Positions 1 through 13,204 of a stretch of 64,000 nucleotides of DNA are shown piece by piece. Positions within the stretch are counted from its first letter, which is position 1; each line of letters begins with the position of its first letter. The DNA is from Lateolabrax maculatus. Lineage: Eukaryota; Chordata; Actinopteri; Acropomatiformes; Lateolabracidae. A program made the translations under genes and the position numbers. The stretch covers positions 1,395,001 through 1,459,000 of the forward strand of contig CM062201.1 of NCBI GenBank assembly GCA_031216445.1. The letters are read 5' to 3'. Under the pieces are notes generated by a model. It saw nothing but the letters and a program-made list of their open reading frames with translations. It did no database searches and was not told the DNA's origin.

Positions 1-640
1 ATAGCATCTGTAACATCTGCACATTGACTAAAGGTAGGCCTGTGTTCTATGCATAAACAAACAAAACTCATTATTTGAAAAACTGTTATTTGATCAATAT
101 TACTAAATAAATAATTACAATTATAATATTATTGCATAAATGAACATACTATAATATTGTAAAACAATACATATTTTAAGAATACTATGCTCATTGAGAC
201 AAAAAAAGAAAACTTCTTCCATTCAAATAAATATTGTGAATGATGCGTCATATTCAATCATCTTTAAATAGTATGGGTAATTAGCACACAGATGTCAGTT
301 TAATATATACAGTTTTTTGGTTGGTCTGGTCCAAATAGTCTCTGAGTAACTGAGAGAAATGCAAAAAGTGTTGCAACCATCCCAAGTGTCCCAACAATCA
401 ATACATTTAGGTGAATTTGAAATGATTTGCAAACAGTTTAAACAGTTCATATATACTAATTACATCAACTCAGTGTGGCAAGGGTGGACTAAAACCTGTG
501 CAAAAGGGGCAACTGACATGGGGGCTCAAGAGCTCACTTCTTTAGGTTTATCCAGACATTACCTGAATAGAAATACACATACTCTTCTTCCTCTGCAGGC
601 TGAGGAGGCTCAACCATAGATATATCCATGGGCTAAATAT
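1..640. other. AT-rich spacer, nothing recognised
   Basis: Low-GC sequence with many short A/T runs. The open frame at 359-619 has no recognisable domain and is not credible as a gene. Confidence 0.5.
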
Positions 641-650
641 GAATTTCTAC

Positions 651-966
651 AGATGCACCATTGAGAGTACCTGACTAGCTGCATCACCACCGGGTATAGC
701 AGTCGCACCACCCTCAACCAAAGGCATTACAGTGGGTGGTGAAAACTGCTCAGCACACCAACAGGTTGCAGCTGCTATCCACGGAGGACATCTACCCCGA
801 GCAGTGCAAGAAGAAAGCCAACAGGATCATCAGAGATCTCATTCACCCCAGGCACAAACTGTTCGGCCTACTGCCGTCAGACAGATGGTACTGCAGTAAC
901 CGGTCCTGCACCACCAGGTTCAAGGATAGCTTCATCCCGCAGGCCATAAGACTGTTGAACTCTTGA
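651..966 (+). mobile_element. LINE ORF2 C-terminal remnant (L2/Rex1-like)
   Basis: The plus strand translates to the end of a non-LTR reverse transcriptase protein, with SCITTGYSS, then IYPEQCKKKANRIIRDLIHPRHKLFGLLPS, here only cited as the blocks EQCKKKANRI and HPRHKLFGLLPS, then FIPQAIRLLNS and a stop at about 964. A stop codon near 745 breaks the frame. The same HP(G/R)HKLF..LPS block recurs at about 26.6 kb and, on the minus strand, at about 51.4 kb, so three copies of related LINEs lie in the window. Only the 3' end is present, as expected of a 5'-truncated insertion. The exact clade is uncertain. Confidence 0.75.
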
Positions 967-2210
967 GCTCGTCATTATGTCACTTTACATATTGCTACTT
1001 TCGCTACTGCATTTTTTTTTAACCTAGACTATATACGGTATTATATGTTACTGTATGGTAGGCTACTATATGGTCATATTGTAGCCTATACAATTCCACT
1101 GCACTGGCACCACCTGTGTACTTATCTGGTTACTTACAACCTACGGGCCTCACAGTATTTGTATTTATTTTCTACCAGGTTATAAGCTGTTTACGCATCC
1201 CAGTATATAATTATCCATCTCTGTATATTTGATCCACCACTGTATACAATCTATATCTATATGGCTACCTGTTTGTTATGTTGTATGTAGATAGATTTAC
1301 CACATTACTGCACAAGCTGTTTACAACAATATATCTTACTACTACTCACGTGGCTACCAAAGTTGTCACCAAACACATTTTATTTTATTCTATTTCTATA
1401 TTTTAGCTGCTGCAGTATTTTCTTTTGTTTGATTGTAATCAGAAATTATTCCCACTTTCTTTATACATGTATTTGACATAAATGTAAGAGCACTGCTGTA
1501 GGGAGCCTGAGATTTTAATTGCCAATGACTGCTTCACTATAATTGTTGTGCATATGACAAGTAAAAGTAATCTATCTAAAAAACCTGTACACTTAAAGGC
1601 TGTGATGACCTGTGACTGGAACTGATAAACAGTACATGGTACATACCATAGGTTATTCATTTAGGTCCATGCATTACTGCATTATTCAGCTGGTGTCACT
1701 GCAGAAAAGCTGCTGCTGTTCTACATCACTTCCTGTTTTATTGTGCTACAGTGTTTCTTCATGGTTCATTATAATTTTTTTTATTTATTGCTTAAATAAT
1801 GTATTTTAAAAAGCAGACGATCATCAGGTGGACTGTCTTTAAAAGAGGTTTATGTTCAAATTTTACTTGGAAATGTGACATAGCGAAAGCACATTAGTAA
1901 AAATGAAAAGGTTAGGTAGTAAAACGATTTGTTTAAACCACACATTCATAAGGGTGAGAGTATTTGTGCATCATTTTCAGGGATGTTAAACAATCAGTGG
2001 GAATCAAGAATTGATATTAGTCATTTGTAGAGTTGGGTATCAAACTGCTCAATTGTTTTTAGGGTAATGAGAACAACGGGCCTTTTGCACTGAACATCAA
2101 ACAGTCAAACACTGAAAATCGGCATCCAAAGGGTTTAATCACTGCAGATTTACCTTTCATTTTAAACTGCTGTTTTAATAAGTCATTGTCCACACATAAT
2201 AATTACATCA
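967..2210. other. AT-rich spacer, possible LINE 3' tail at its left end
   Basis: The first 400 bases may be the untranslated tail of the LINE that ends at 966. The remainder shows no conserved coding signal; the open frames at 1439-1660 and 1612-1809 lack recognisable motifs. Confidence 0.35.
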
Positions 2211-2216
2211 TTTATT
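2211..2216 (-). promoter_or_regulatory. Polyadenylation signal of ndufb11
   Basis: Reads AATAAA on the minus strand, about 40 bases beyond the ndufb11 stop codon. It is the first canonical hexamer downstream and implies a very short 3' UTR. Functional use is inferred. Confidence 0.6.
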
Positions 2217-2254
2217 CTATCATAGTGAAATACAGTCAGAGGATGTTAGCCATC

Positions 2255-3442
2255 CTACGCCTCTCCAGCTGTTGGCAGAGCAATCTTGTTTAGGTTGTAG
2301 TAGTTCTCCTCTATGAGAGGAAGACCCTCCTTCTCTCTCTGCTGGATTACACGCTCTGCCTCCCTTCGGGCCCACTGTCGCATGCTAGGCAGAGACAGAC
2401 AGACAGACGGCAGTGAGTAAGAGTAACCTAATATGTAAACCACAACAAGCTGTAAAATAAATAAATAAATAAATAAACAAAACAAAATAAAAACAAAATA
2501 AAAAACAAAACAAAACAAAAAAAAAAAAACAAAGAAAAACCGTCAAAGCACCTCCAACCATTCCTTATTATGTCTTATTCACTTGGGAAGCTTTATATGC
2601 CTGTATTTCTCTAGAACATGAAATTGTCATGAACAAATAAGCATCATTCAAAATGAAGACATCTTCAAGTACAAAGTATTAAGAATTTTTACAGTTAAAA
2701 ATAATTTGTTAATCTGCTTCATCAGAGGCCTGTACTACGAACAGGATTTGGGCTTAGTGGGGTAACTTCAGGTTTAACCCTGGGTTTTCAATCTTATGAC
2801 AGTAGTTTACTTCTTACTGGGGTACAACGCTATGGTAACTTATGCTACACAGCCAATCACTGACCAATCAGTGGTCCCGTGGAGCTCGGTGCACAGATCG
2901 TCAGAGGGTCTCTTAGGAGGATAAGAGTGTTCAGAGACCGGTAAAGCCCTTTGGCTTTCCCTGACGATTTATGAGAAATATAAATTCTGGTCTGAGGGAA
3001 TCGCTCCCACGGACTGTATGCATTATATTGTGTTACTTTCAGCGTGGATTATGTGCTTAACTTCTTTGTATTTCTCTAATATTATAGTTTGCTCTTTGTT
3101 TGAAAAATATGCCACTCTGCTCCCAGTAGAGTTTTCCATGTTTGTGATTGGTCATCTACTGCGAACACTGCCTTTTATGTGAACGCGTTCAAAGTCAGAT
3201 TGGGGAACCATGTCACTACTTACCAAGTTGATAACCACCTTTGTGTGACCGCTTAGCGCAATTGCATTTGTTAGGTTAAATGAAGCCAGATAACAAAAAG
3301 AAACCCTGGGTATGCTGAACCTGCTTTGTAGTACAGGCTTCAGGACTGTGTGAGCGTGGTTTGATCAGATTTGATAGACAGTGGCCAAAGAGCCTCTGTT
3401 TTTCTCTTCCTCTCTCTCTAGTGTGTGCGTGTGTGTGTGTGT

Positions 3443-3479
<37 letters not shown>

Positions 3480-5537
3480 TAGAGCTTCGACTTTGGAAGC
3501 TGTAGTTAGAAATGCATAATACATGTCAACAGCACCACTAATACTTAGTCTACCATCATTGATATAAATGGGGTAGGTCAACTGGGAACATCATTCAACA
3601 ACATATTCCTTCCAAGTCTGCTTTTGAAATATGAAGTCAGGTGATGTATTCAAGTTTTTTCTGTATAAAGAAAAGCAAAAAAATAAAATAAACTACACTA
3701 AAAAGCACAACACTTTTACTCTACCCATGATATAAAATGTCCAGCAGGATGACCACTGCCATGTCATATTTGACAGCAAAAATTATATCAGATATGAAAA
3801 GATGCAGAGATAAGAACTCACCCATGGTCTGGTAAATAGTGGATAAATGTTCCTCCAATAACAAGAGCCACTGAGATGCCAAAGAAGAAACCCACCCTCA
3901 TGTTCCACTCATCCACCACAGGGTCACTGGAGAAACCATGGTAATCTGGATTCTAACAAAACACAAAGAGGGACAAATTATATATGAGACGTATCCAATA
4001 CAGTATAGACCTTCAACTGGTTTCACTGACAAGTTTTCAGGCTTCATTTTCAATTAGATATGCCACATTGGATCAAGACAGGAAGGATTTTTCAGGCTCA
4101 GGCAAAAGAAACCATCACAACTGTGTTTAAAATAGCAACTTTCATATTCAGACTCCCCTGACTGACTAACAAATCAAGACACGGCTCTCTCCCATTGGCT
4201 GACTGTTGCAGTCTGCTTCCTCCTGGCCTCCCTTCCAGTCCTTGTTGAAAGGGAATAATATATTATTGCATAAGTAGTAACTTCTTTACTCTGATGCACC
4301 TTAAAAAAATCACAATCACAATGTATTAATAATAACAACAGTCTCTTGTTCTCAGAAGTGACATAACAATTTGTGTGCTATCAAAGTTGGACAAGTGATT
4401 TTAGGTTAAATATGGCTGTATCTAGAAGATCCAACAGCTAGTTAGTCAATTTCTAAAAAACAAAAACTACATTAGAGGGACAAAGGAATATAGCAAACAA
4501 GACCATTTCCAAATGCTGAATACTGTCAGACTTAAGTAAAGTCAATCCTAAAACCATGAAAAAAGTCTGGTGCAGCTGTAAATCTGCTTGGTGCAGACAA
4601 GCCAATCCAGGTGGAATACAGTGGCTTAATCCAAATGTCCGGACTTCCCCGAAGTTAGTGACTATAAAATTCAATATAAAATATAATCGGCCTATTCCGG
4701 AGACCTCTGAGCCAAAAGTCACTGGCAGTGATTGGCACTCTGTACACTTGATGGATGTGTCATTGAATGGAACAGTGATGATTCAATTGCAGCAACAGGA
4801 CAGCACCAGCTGATACAGATATCTCTTCACTGACTCGAGGCTGTAGCCAGTAATGTTATGTTTGTACTTCATTATCGTATTGCCACTGCCATCTGCTCCA
4901 TATACAATATAATTTTTTTTAAAGTGGCTACATTTCGGGTCCAAACTGGGCTCAGCTTTTTGGACTCACACTTCATTGTTCAGGTGCTGATTCCAAAAAG
5001 CTTTTTAATTTAAATCCATCAATAAATGTTTGATATCACATCAATTGTCATTGTTGTAAACCAACAAAAAGCAACGAAGCTGAGCTTGTCAGTTGCCTGA
5101 GTATACTGTAACGTTAGTTCTGCATACAAACGTGTGTGTAGCTCTAGCTAGCTAACGTTACCTAGCTGATACACTTCACTACAATGGACGTATAAAGAGA
5201 ACACTGCGGGTTACTTGGTAGTAGTAGGTAGTGAGGCGCAGCATAATACATTTAACAGCATATTTTGATAATCAGTTAGGTTACCACTGTCTGTGTATGT
5301 GACACAAACCCAACATTTGTTGCAATAGTAAAATATCACAAACTATCATGGAGACGAACTCACCTTGACATACTGGCTGACCTCACCGTGTCCAGCCTTC
5401 TCCGCGGCGGGGTGCAGCTCCGTCACACTGGTCGAACCAGCGGCACCGGTCAGTTTTGACTGAGAGACAAATCGAGCCGGTGGAATAGATAGTAACCGGG
5501 TCAATGCAGGCCCGAAATGTGACAGTCTGGTCAACAT
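2255..5537 (-). CDS. ndufb11: NADH dehydrogenase 1 beta subcomplex subunit 11 (complex I ESSS subunit)
   Basis: Three exons on the minus strand: 5364-5537, 3822-3952 and 2255-2384, with phases 0 then 1 and GT-AG borders. Together they encode 144 aa, close to the roughly 150 aa of mammalian NDUFB11. Exon 1 (residues 1-58) is rich in Arg, Ser and Leu and lacks early acid residues, as expected for a mitochondrial targeting peptide. Exon 2 starts with NPDYHGF and carries one membrane span at about residues 78-98, followed by HYLPDHG. Exon 3 holds the conserved tail, with WARREAERV and GLPLIEENYY. The family is a supernumerary subunit of the membrane arm of respiratory complex I in the inner mitochondrial membrane, needed for assembly rather than catalysis. 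The start at 5537 is the first ATG before the targeting peptide, with G at -3. Family assignment is from recalled similarity; exon phases are read directly. Confidence 0.93.
2728..3338. mobile_element. MITE-like element in ndufb11 intron 2
   Basis: The ends are inverted copies: the left reads GCCTGTACTACGAACAGG and the right, reverse complemented, GCCTGTACTACAAAGCAGG. The length is 611 bp and there is no transposase reading frame. A TCA triplet lies beside each end but offset by a base or two, so the target duplication is unproven. PIF/Harbinger-type origin is possible but not shown. Confidence 0.5.
3421..3477. repeat. (GT)n-(AC)n palindromic microsatellite
   Basis: A GT run passes directly into an AC run (junction GTGTACAC near 3445), so the two halves are reverse complements. 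Lies in ndufb11 intron 2, next to a TCTC-rich stretch. Confidence 0.9.
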
Positions 5538-5600
5538 TTCGCCTGTTTGTGAAGGATAGTGTTGACCCGGAACCGGAAAAAGGAGGCTTTAACCCTTCTA

Positions 5601-5692
5601 CTACTTCTTCTTCTTCTTTTACGGCCGTTGGCATCCAGTTTATTGGTGCATTACTCCCACCTTCTGCTCTGGAGTGTGGATCAGACGATAGA
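5601..5692 (+). repeat. TTC-repeat/CATTAC(C)GCCACCT-type interspersed repeat, copy A
   Basis: A TTC run is followed by GTTGGCATCC, TGCATTACTCCCACCTTCTG and TGGAGTGTGGATCAGA, then an A/T-rich tail. The same order of blocks occurs at 23962-24055. This copy begins 64 bases upstream of the ndufb11 start codon, antisense to the gene. The family is not named with confidence. Confidence 0.55.
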
Positions 5693-5749
5693 TTTACAAA
5701 CTTAATCCCTTCAGAACATAATAATAATAATTATTATTTAAAAAAAAAA

Positions 5750-8700
5750 AAAAAACTTAACACGTACATACACGAAGGGCTGCACTGGGACCGGCCCCGG
5801 CATTTTTGGTCGAGGCTGGCCCCCGACAATCGAACAGCTGAGTAGAAAGTGCCGTGGACAAATGGACCACTAGAAGTGGACCAGTGTACTAACTCGCTCT
5901 TGACTGATTCCCTGGTTATCAGAGGTTGTGGAGTACACAATATCCATACTCCAGTAGAGGTACAGGTAATTGTTTAATAAAATTTAAGCATACAATCTTA
6001 AATTCAATGTACAATGCTTTTCCATTAAAATGCAGATTAAAAGTCTTACATAAAATAAATAAAATAAAATACAGATACTTCATAAGTAACAGTACATGAA
6101 GTAGCCTGTAGGAGAGAGAAAGAGAGAGACTACAAAAGCAATGCCTACTATATGGCATTGACTGACTGACAGAGCACCAGCAGTTTATCTTATTATTATT
6201 GTCATATCAATTGAATTAATCATTATTCATCATCATCATCATCATGGCACACACACTACCTCCTTGCACTCTCCCTGAGGATCCCTGTTTCCCTGCATGC
6301 TACTCCCTACTTACTGCTTCAACTACACTCTGCTCACCCTGTTCCTCCTCCTCTGCCTGCTCCTCTTCTTGCTCCTCTGCCTGGCAGTGGCCATGACCAT
6401 CCACCACTCCTCCTTCCACCTGTTGCTGCATAATGGCAGGTACTGCTGTTGCCATAGATGTTAAAGCTGCCCCTGCAGCAAGCATATCTGTCAGTTTCCT
6501 CTCCTGTGTCCACTACCTACCCTAGTAACTTTGACACTCTTTTGAATTTGATATATATGCCTCCCTTTCCCCTCTCTGTCCCATCTCTCTTGTCACATTT
6601 GGTTGTCCCCCCCAGATTATACATTTAACTTCTGATTTAATGATAATAATTTGCTTTCCTATATTTCCTTTCTTTAAAACCCTCTTTGCCAACTCATCCA
6701 CCCCCTAATTTCCTCTCACCCCTATATGCGCTGGAACCTACAGACATTTTACCTGACCTTCCTGATTATTATTATTATTATTGTTATTATTATTATTATT
6801 ATTAGCTATTCTTGTGACTGACTGAAGGACTTAATGTAGTACATGACGACTGTTTGAATGGCAAGACCTTCTAGGGCTGAGGATGAATCTGAACATAACA
6901 ACACCTTATTGTGTTTTTTTCCACCAAATGTAGAGCAATAAACACTGCCAACATCTCCACTGTGTAAACCCCTTATTGGATGTTCTTCTGTTGATTCCAA
7001 TTCTTTTCTACTTCTTTTGTCCCATTAGTCCGAAAACTTATTTGTATGTGTATTTTCGGAGCAAGGGGGCTTTTGAACAATGTGTGTTTCTTTCTGGATA
7101 ATGTGCCGTCCAATCAATGGGCTTTCAGTCCAATGGGAAATTTTTGGGACTATAAACAAAACTGGATTTAAAATACTGTAAAAATCAGTTTTGCAAATGT
7201 TTCATAAGGAAGGAAAGACACTCAACACCTTTGTTAGACCTCAAGGATACACACAATGAATGTAAACATAATGTTTGTTTGTTTACAAGAAAACTCCACA
7301 GGGCACCTTTAACAAGGACTGGCTAATTGCCATTTGATGATATCCATAGTCCCCAGACAATGATTCCTGATTTTGGTGTTCCACTGATCTTCATTGTAGC
7401 TTCACCATCAGGTCATGTTCCCTTGACAGTTCCATGGAAAGATATCTCAAAAGCTATAGGCTGGATTTAAACTTTTTTCTCTTTGCAATTCATGGTCTGC
7501 AGATAATGAATCGTAATGTTTTGGTGACCCTGATCTGGTCTACCGCCACCCTCAGGCCAACATTTGTACTTGGACACAATAAATATCCAAATCTTATGGG
7601 TAGACTGTTATGACATTTACTGAATACCCTTTTGATTTCAATGACCCCATTGCCTTTCCTCTAGTACCACCAACAAGGACAAACCACATTTTCAGTATCA
7701 CCATTTGCAAGGCTCAACAACAGAATCATTAGTATGTTTATTAGTTCCATCTTGCCATGTTTATATTGTGGGATGTAGTGAACATTGCAGCCTCTAGGAT
7801 GCATGTCAGAGCCTCTGTAACATTGGCTGAACAGCGGCTGTGGCTACATGTGATAATTATGGGATTATGGTAAATGTCAAAAGGAAGTGAAGCAGTAGAA
7901 CAAGTAAGGTCATAAAAATCAGTAAACTGACTCAGTCAGTTACACAGCAATATCTCTCCTAAATTACCTAAAAATAGACAAGCTACAGGTCATACCAGAC
8001 TAAGACTGAATCAGCAAAACACCTGAGTGTACTGAACTGAGACTGTTTTATTGCTGATGAATCAGGTATTTCTTCTTCCACATTACATAGTGGCACTTGA
8101 AGTCTTGTTTGGTGAGTCTTAAGAATAGTTTAAGGCCAACATAACAAACATTATGCATCCTGTTGATTGCTACAGTTAATGTTGTGTGTTATTTCAAACT
8201 GTAAGAAGTGATGAGAGACTGCCTCTCTTCAGTATCTATCTGTATAACTGATAGTATTTCTTGCTTGAAATCAATCATCTGCACTGGACAAGAATTGATA
8301 TTTTAGTGTCCACAACATAAGGACAATAAATCATACTCTAAATGATAACCTTTTGTCAACCTTTCATGCTCACATAGCATTTTTCAGTCAACTAAAAAAC
8401 ACAATCATCCTTCACCCAATCAGTTGCATTGATTATTTATTTGTGTCCAATATACAATAAATAACATTGTTATGTTGTATGATTAAAAAGTTTAACTTTT
8501 GTTTTATGCACATATATAATTTAATGAGATAAACAAATGTTTTTCCTTTTTTTTCCCTTTTTTACAAATTCACATATTGTTAGCTCATAGTCCATCCAAC
8601 CCAGTTACTTTAGTTCTTTTTCTTTTTTTTTTTTAATATGCTATTAAATACTGATATACAACTGGAGGCAAAACCAAATGTAAGAGTAATAACCACAATA

Positions 8701-9860
8701 ATCACGAGGGACTAGTTTCTGCTTAGAACAGAAACACTCATTAAAGAGGGATTTCCTTATCAAAGGTGGAGCCATTACACTTCCTGTTCAGCCTTTTGCA
8801 TTACAGTCTATTGAGAATATATAATAAAGGCCACTCAAAACAAATAATTAAAACAAAGTAAACACGGCTGAGGAGCAACAAAGAGGACAATTTTAAGAAA
8901 CACTTCCTGACTTTGTTCTGGTGAACCCATATCCCAAACGATTTCCCACACAACTGCATTGTGTTAAGGTAAGTGACCTGTTGTTGAAATTTGGGAATTT
9001 GGTGTCACTATTACAAAATCAGGAGGTGTAACTCTTACGATTTATTAACATATAATGCTAATATTTGGACAAAATGGAAAGGCTCAGGAGTTAGTCACAG
9101 CTCACCAGCCAGAGCCCAACATTTTTTCACATCAGGAATGTCTCTCCAATAATTATTTAATTCAAATCTCAATCTGCCCTTTAACTGGCTTTTAAGTCGG
9201 TCCATATGATGACACAATATAGACAGATATTAAAAAAAAAATCAAGGCTACTGATTCAAACAAGTGAGGCACTTTTCTGCTAAAAGGATGCACATAGGCT
9301 AATATTTTTGTCACGGACCATGTTAAGTGGCATCAGATCATATTCCACTTTATAATGTCTAATACACTGAAGAATGGTAAATATATTGATTATACAGCCA
9401 GGACCTTTTTCATCAGCAACCACACAAAGCAAGTATAAAGACTGCCAATATGTGATAGCTGCAATTGTGAATTAAATTAGCCTGATACAGACAACTATTT
9501 CCATGGTTTCTTTGAAATCATAATACAGAAAACAGGGAAAAAAGACTTTGGAAAACAGCAATAACCAAAGTGCTAAAATGATACATAATGACCCACCACA
9601 GCATTAAAAAATGTACAGTACTTACTTGACTAATGTTGTATGAGTCCAACATACAATGAATCAACGGAATGGTATTTGTACAATGCAGATCAACACCAAA
9701 CTGATCTCTACAGTACTGCATCCACATATTCTCATAGTGTAACATGGTTAGATGACAAGATATCACTATTTCCTGTGATGAGCTGCTTTACTCTGTTTTA
9801 ACTACAGAAACCCTTGTTATGTATATGACTGACTGAATACATAGTCTCATCTGTTCATCA
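5750..9860. other. Intergenic spacer, no gene recognised
   Basis: About 4 kb of AT-rich DNA between ndufb11 and the LINE remnant near 10.1 kb. It contains a CAT run (6224-6245) and an ATT run (6765-6803). The open frame at 6300-6485 (minus) is a low-complexity Glu/Gln-rich translation of a CTC/CCT-rich stretch and is not credible. No tRNA or conserved coding block was seen. Confidence 0.5.
6765..6803. repeat. (ATT)n microsatellite
   Basis: Thirteen or so ATT units with one GTT interruption. Confidence 0.9.
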
Positions 9861-9867
9861 GAGGGGT

Positions 9868-10060
9868 GTCCTACAAAGCAAGTTTGACATAACCAGGCTT
9901 TCTTTGCATTAGCTGGCTTGACAAACCCCTAAACCCAAAATCAGAGATAACACGTATCACAACTGTGGTAATCAATTGAATTTGTTAACCCAGGCTTTGT
10001 CTTCAGGCTCTGTGCGTGTTCACATAAAAGGGGACGTTTGAAGCGTCATTATACTCTTCT
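9868..10060. mobile_element. Possible MITE end related to the one at 2728
   Basis: Begins GGGTGTCCTACAAAGCAAG and continues with AACCAGGCTTT and later AACCCAGGCTTTG. This resembles the 'TACTACRAAGCAGG' end of the element at 2728-3338. No second terminus was found, so it is either a solo end or chance similarity. Confidence 0.25.
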
Positions 10061-10114
10061 TCTTTAGAGTGCATCATAGCACAGAGACAGCACTGGTGTA
10101 AGTGACAAATGACC

Positions 10115-10830
10115 TTCTGATTGCATCAGACAAAGGATTTGTCAATGTACTTTTTCTGTTAGATCTTAGTGCTGCTTTCGATACCATTGACCATCAGATC
10201 CTATTACAGAGACAAGAGCATTTGATTGGCATCAAAGTACCCGCACTAAGCTAGTTTAAGTCCTATTTATCAGATAGATTTCAGTTTGTCCATGTAAATG
10301 ATGAATCCTCCGTGCACACCAAAGTTAGTCACGGAGTTCCACATGGTTCTTGGCTTGGACCAATTTTATTCACCTTATATATGCTCCCTATTATTAGGAA
10401 ACACTCCATAAACTTTCACTGTTATGCATATGACACTTAATTATATTTATCGATAAAGCCAGATGAAAGAGGTAAGTTAACCAAACTTCAGGCATGCATT
10501 AAGGACATAAAAACTGGATGACCTGCAATTTTCTGCTGTTAACTATTGTTCTTGGCCCCAAACACCTGCGAGATGCATTATCTATTGCCCTGGCCTCCAG
10601 CACCACTGTAAGGAATCTAGGAATAACTTTTGATCAGGACATGTCCTTTAATGCCCATATAAAACAGACTTCAAGGACTGCCTTCTTCCACCTACATATC
10701 ATTGTAAAAATCAGGCATATGCATTTGCTACTTCTAGGTTGGATTATTGAAATTCCTTAATATCGGGTTGCCCCAATAAGTCTCTAAAGACTCTCCAGCT
10801 GATCCAGAATACGGCTGCACTCTTAATGGT
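10115..10830 (+). mobile_element. L2-like LINE reverse transcriptase remnant
   Basis: Frames on the plus strand translate to a degraded reverse transcriptase: LLDLSAAFDTIDHQILL (about 10157-10210), YLSDRFQFVHVNDESSVHTK, then a block resembling GVPQGSVLGPLLF but altered, then HCYAYDT where active copies have the catalytic YADD. The change to YAYD, the stop just after it, and several frameshifts make it dead. A closely related but better preserved copy begins at 25018. Confidence 0.8.
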
Positions 10831-10834
10831 TCAA

Positions 10835-12165
10835 GTCTCTAAAAGTATAACACACCTTGGAAATCAAAAATGAACTGATAAGTTCCATGCTAATACGCAT
10901 TTGCGATTTAGTCTGGCAATGCCAGGCTAGTCTACCTAGTTTTTTAACAGAAAATAAGTAAACATAGTTCTGAACTATCATTGGACTTGAACACCCACCT
11001 CTCAAGAGAAAGAGACAAAACCTTTCATCCCTCACAACCTCCACCCACCATTGACTTCGTCTGTATTTATACAACATTAACGGGGCCATTGTGTAAATAG
11101 TTGAATGGCTGTTACTTGACTATTGTCACCCAGATGCAAATAGACACTTTTAAACAGATTGTAGTTGCTTTTACACAGTTCTATGTAGTTATTACCTGTT
11201 GGACAGCCAAGTAGGCTGCGGCAGAAGTGTTGTACCGTGTCCATGCACCATGTATTTCGGCCGTCAGTTGTCAAACATAAGAAAACAGGTATTATCAGTC
11301 CTCAACTGTGATTGGCTGAGGCCCAAAGTTGTAAAAACAAAACAACATAAAAAGCAATAAAAACAAGATAAACAAAACCATACTTGTGACTGTATAATAA
11401 TTATCTAACTAACATTTAACCACCCCTGTGAACATGTCACTGATACATAGTCATTGCACTCACCCAAAATCTCTGATGTTGCATGTTTGAATATAGGTTA
11501 AAACCTGTAACGTATGTCCTGTCTACCTCACCATACCTATGCTGCACTTGGGGGAAAAATTAAAATCATGTCACCACTTTTTTACAGAAACAGTAAGCCA
11601 TTTAAGCAACATTATACCTTCAGAAAGTTTTGTTTTACTGTTTGCAGAAATGGCTGGATTTTTAAGCTCACGGAAAGAGAATAATAAAAAAAAACACATT
11701 AATTTTGGCTCATCTACAGCATAAAATATACATTGTGATACATTATGAATAGGAGTTAGGGGTTTCATGATTTTCCAAATTTTATTCACAATTCACAATT
11801 CGATTTGATTTTTGATTTAAACTATTTTTTACCACATATCTCACGTGTCTTGATTCATGAAGGAAACATAATTGGTTTTATGCCCTGACAAGTGTGATTT
11901 AAATGTTCAAATTCTTTTTTCAAGTGTGATATAACCACCATATTTTTTTGAATCTACCTCTGTCTTTTGGTCAAATGTAAAGAATAAAAAAAAGTAATAA
12001 CAATAAGCATCCTCTCTGTTAATAATAACTGAACTGCAACTTGCGTTCATGTATACAGGCAGCACAACAGCCTCTTACTCTTGGAAGAGTAAAAGGAAAA
12101 ATTAGTCCCCGTGCCCAAGCTGAGATAAACCTGATGACATCACTCTGACATCATCAGGGTTATTT
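10835..12165. other. Intergenic spacer, nothing recognised
   Basis: AT-rich DNA without convincing coding or RNA features. Open frames of 60-90 codons on both strands overlap each other and have no conserved motifs. Confidence 0.45.
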
Positions 12166-12169
12166 CCTT

Positions 12170-13200
12170 AAGGCGTGTTCAGACAGAAAACAAAGTAAAT
12201 GTTCGCCTTGCCTGGTTCTCTGGAAATACTGGATTTAATTGTTGTTTTGTGAATCTGTGAGATTACAAAAATACCACTAAAGGTGCAATTCACTGCTAGA
12301 CAACTGATAAAAAATAATCTTTGGATTTTCCCTCTAAGATCTACGTAGGGAACGCTTGTCTCCGAATCAAAGAGTAACATATGGAGTGCTGAAGTCTCAA
12401 AGGGGGCTAGGATATCACTACAAGAGCAAAGTGCTTGAAAGGTTTCAAGCCTTAGTGCCCGGTCACACCAGAAAATGGCACAGCATTTCTGTCTTTTCCT
12501 GAAATAAACAATGGCAACGACTGACCATGATACATCTCTTTTGTGGAGCAACTTTTATTTTGGCAGAGCATGGTTATACAAATTGGATAGCAAGATACAG
12601 TTTATATGATTCCTCTGTTTTGAACTCTCTGGCTCTCCGGTCAGCCCTGTCAAGGCAGTCTAAATTGGTCAACAGTGCAAATTTGCATGCCAAAGATGAA
12701 CTCTACACAAAGGCTCTGCACAAATGTACTTCACTTCTTAAAGCTACTCCACTGATTGCTCGGATTTCTTTTGAAATTAATTATCTTCAGTCTAAAATTT
12801 CGTTGTTATAAATGCTGGTGTAATCTGGGCTTTTAATTCTGTTCAGGCAGGAGGCAAAGCAAATTTTTACCTTTTGTGAATTTGACCACTATTTTTGTGC
12901 AGTCTGTGTTTATTCGCCCCAAAAAGCCAGTGATGTTACAGGTGTTAGCTTTAGGTAACTAGCAGCATACACAACTGCATGTTTGGATTGTGTGTTCAAC
13001 TCAGCCTCTGACTAATCTCAGAACTCACCAGGAACTCAAATTCTTTCTGTTATTAAACTTGTCAATGTAAGTTTATGACGACCATTAATAGAGCCCCAGG
13101 ATGAGCGTGTATTTGAGCTCTCTTAGATCTTGTAATCTAATCTGTATGCAACTGTGTAACATTTAAAATTCACTTTGCATTGTCTGAACACACTTTTAGG
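12170..13200. mobile_element. Candidate non-autonomous DNA transposon
   Basis: The left end contains GTGTTCAGACAGAAAACAAAG and the right end, reverse complemented, GTGTTCAGACAATGCAAAG, about 1 kb apart. A third, internal copy of the same sequence, GTTCAGGCAGGAGGCAAAGC, starts near 12841, which suggests a composite or tandem structure. No transposase was found and no target duplication is clear. Confidence 0.4.
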
Positions 13201-13204
13201 GAGC

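Noticed and set aside
3421..3477. CRISPR-like or regulatory array
   Set aside because: Simple dinucleotide repeat; no spacers, and this is a vertebrate genome.
6300..6485. Minus-strand open frame with a Glu/Gln-rich protein
   Set aside because: It is the translation of a CTC/CCT-rich low-complexity stretch; no domain, no splice partners, no polyadenylation signal.
12168..12551. 127-codon minus-strand frame
   Set aside because: Lies inside a candidate DNA transposon whose inverted end it includes; no recognisable protein motif.
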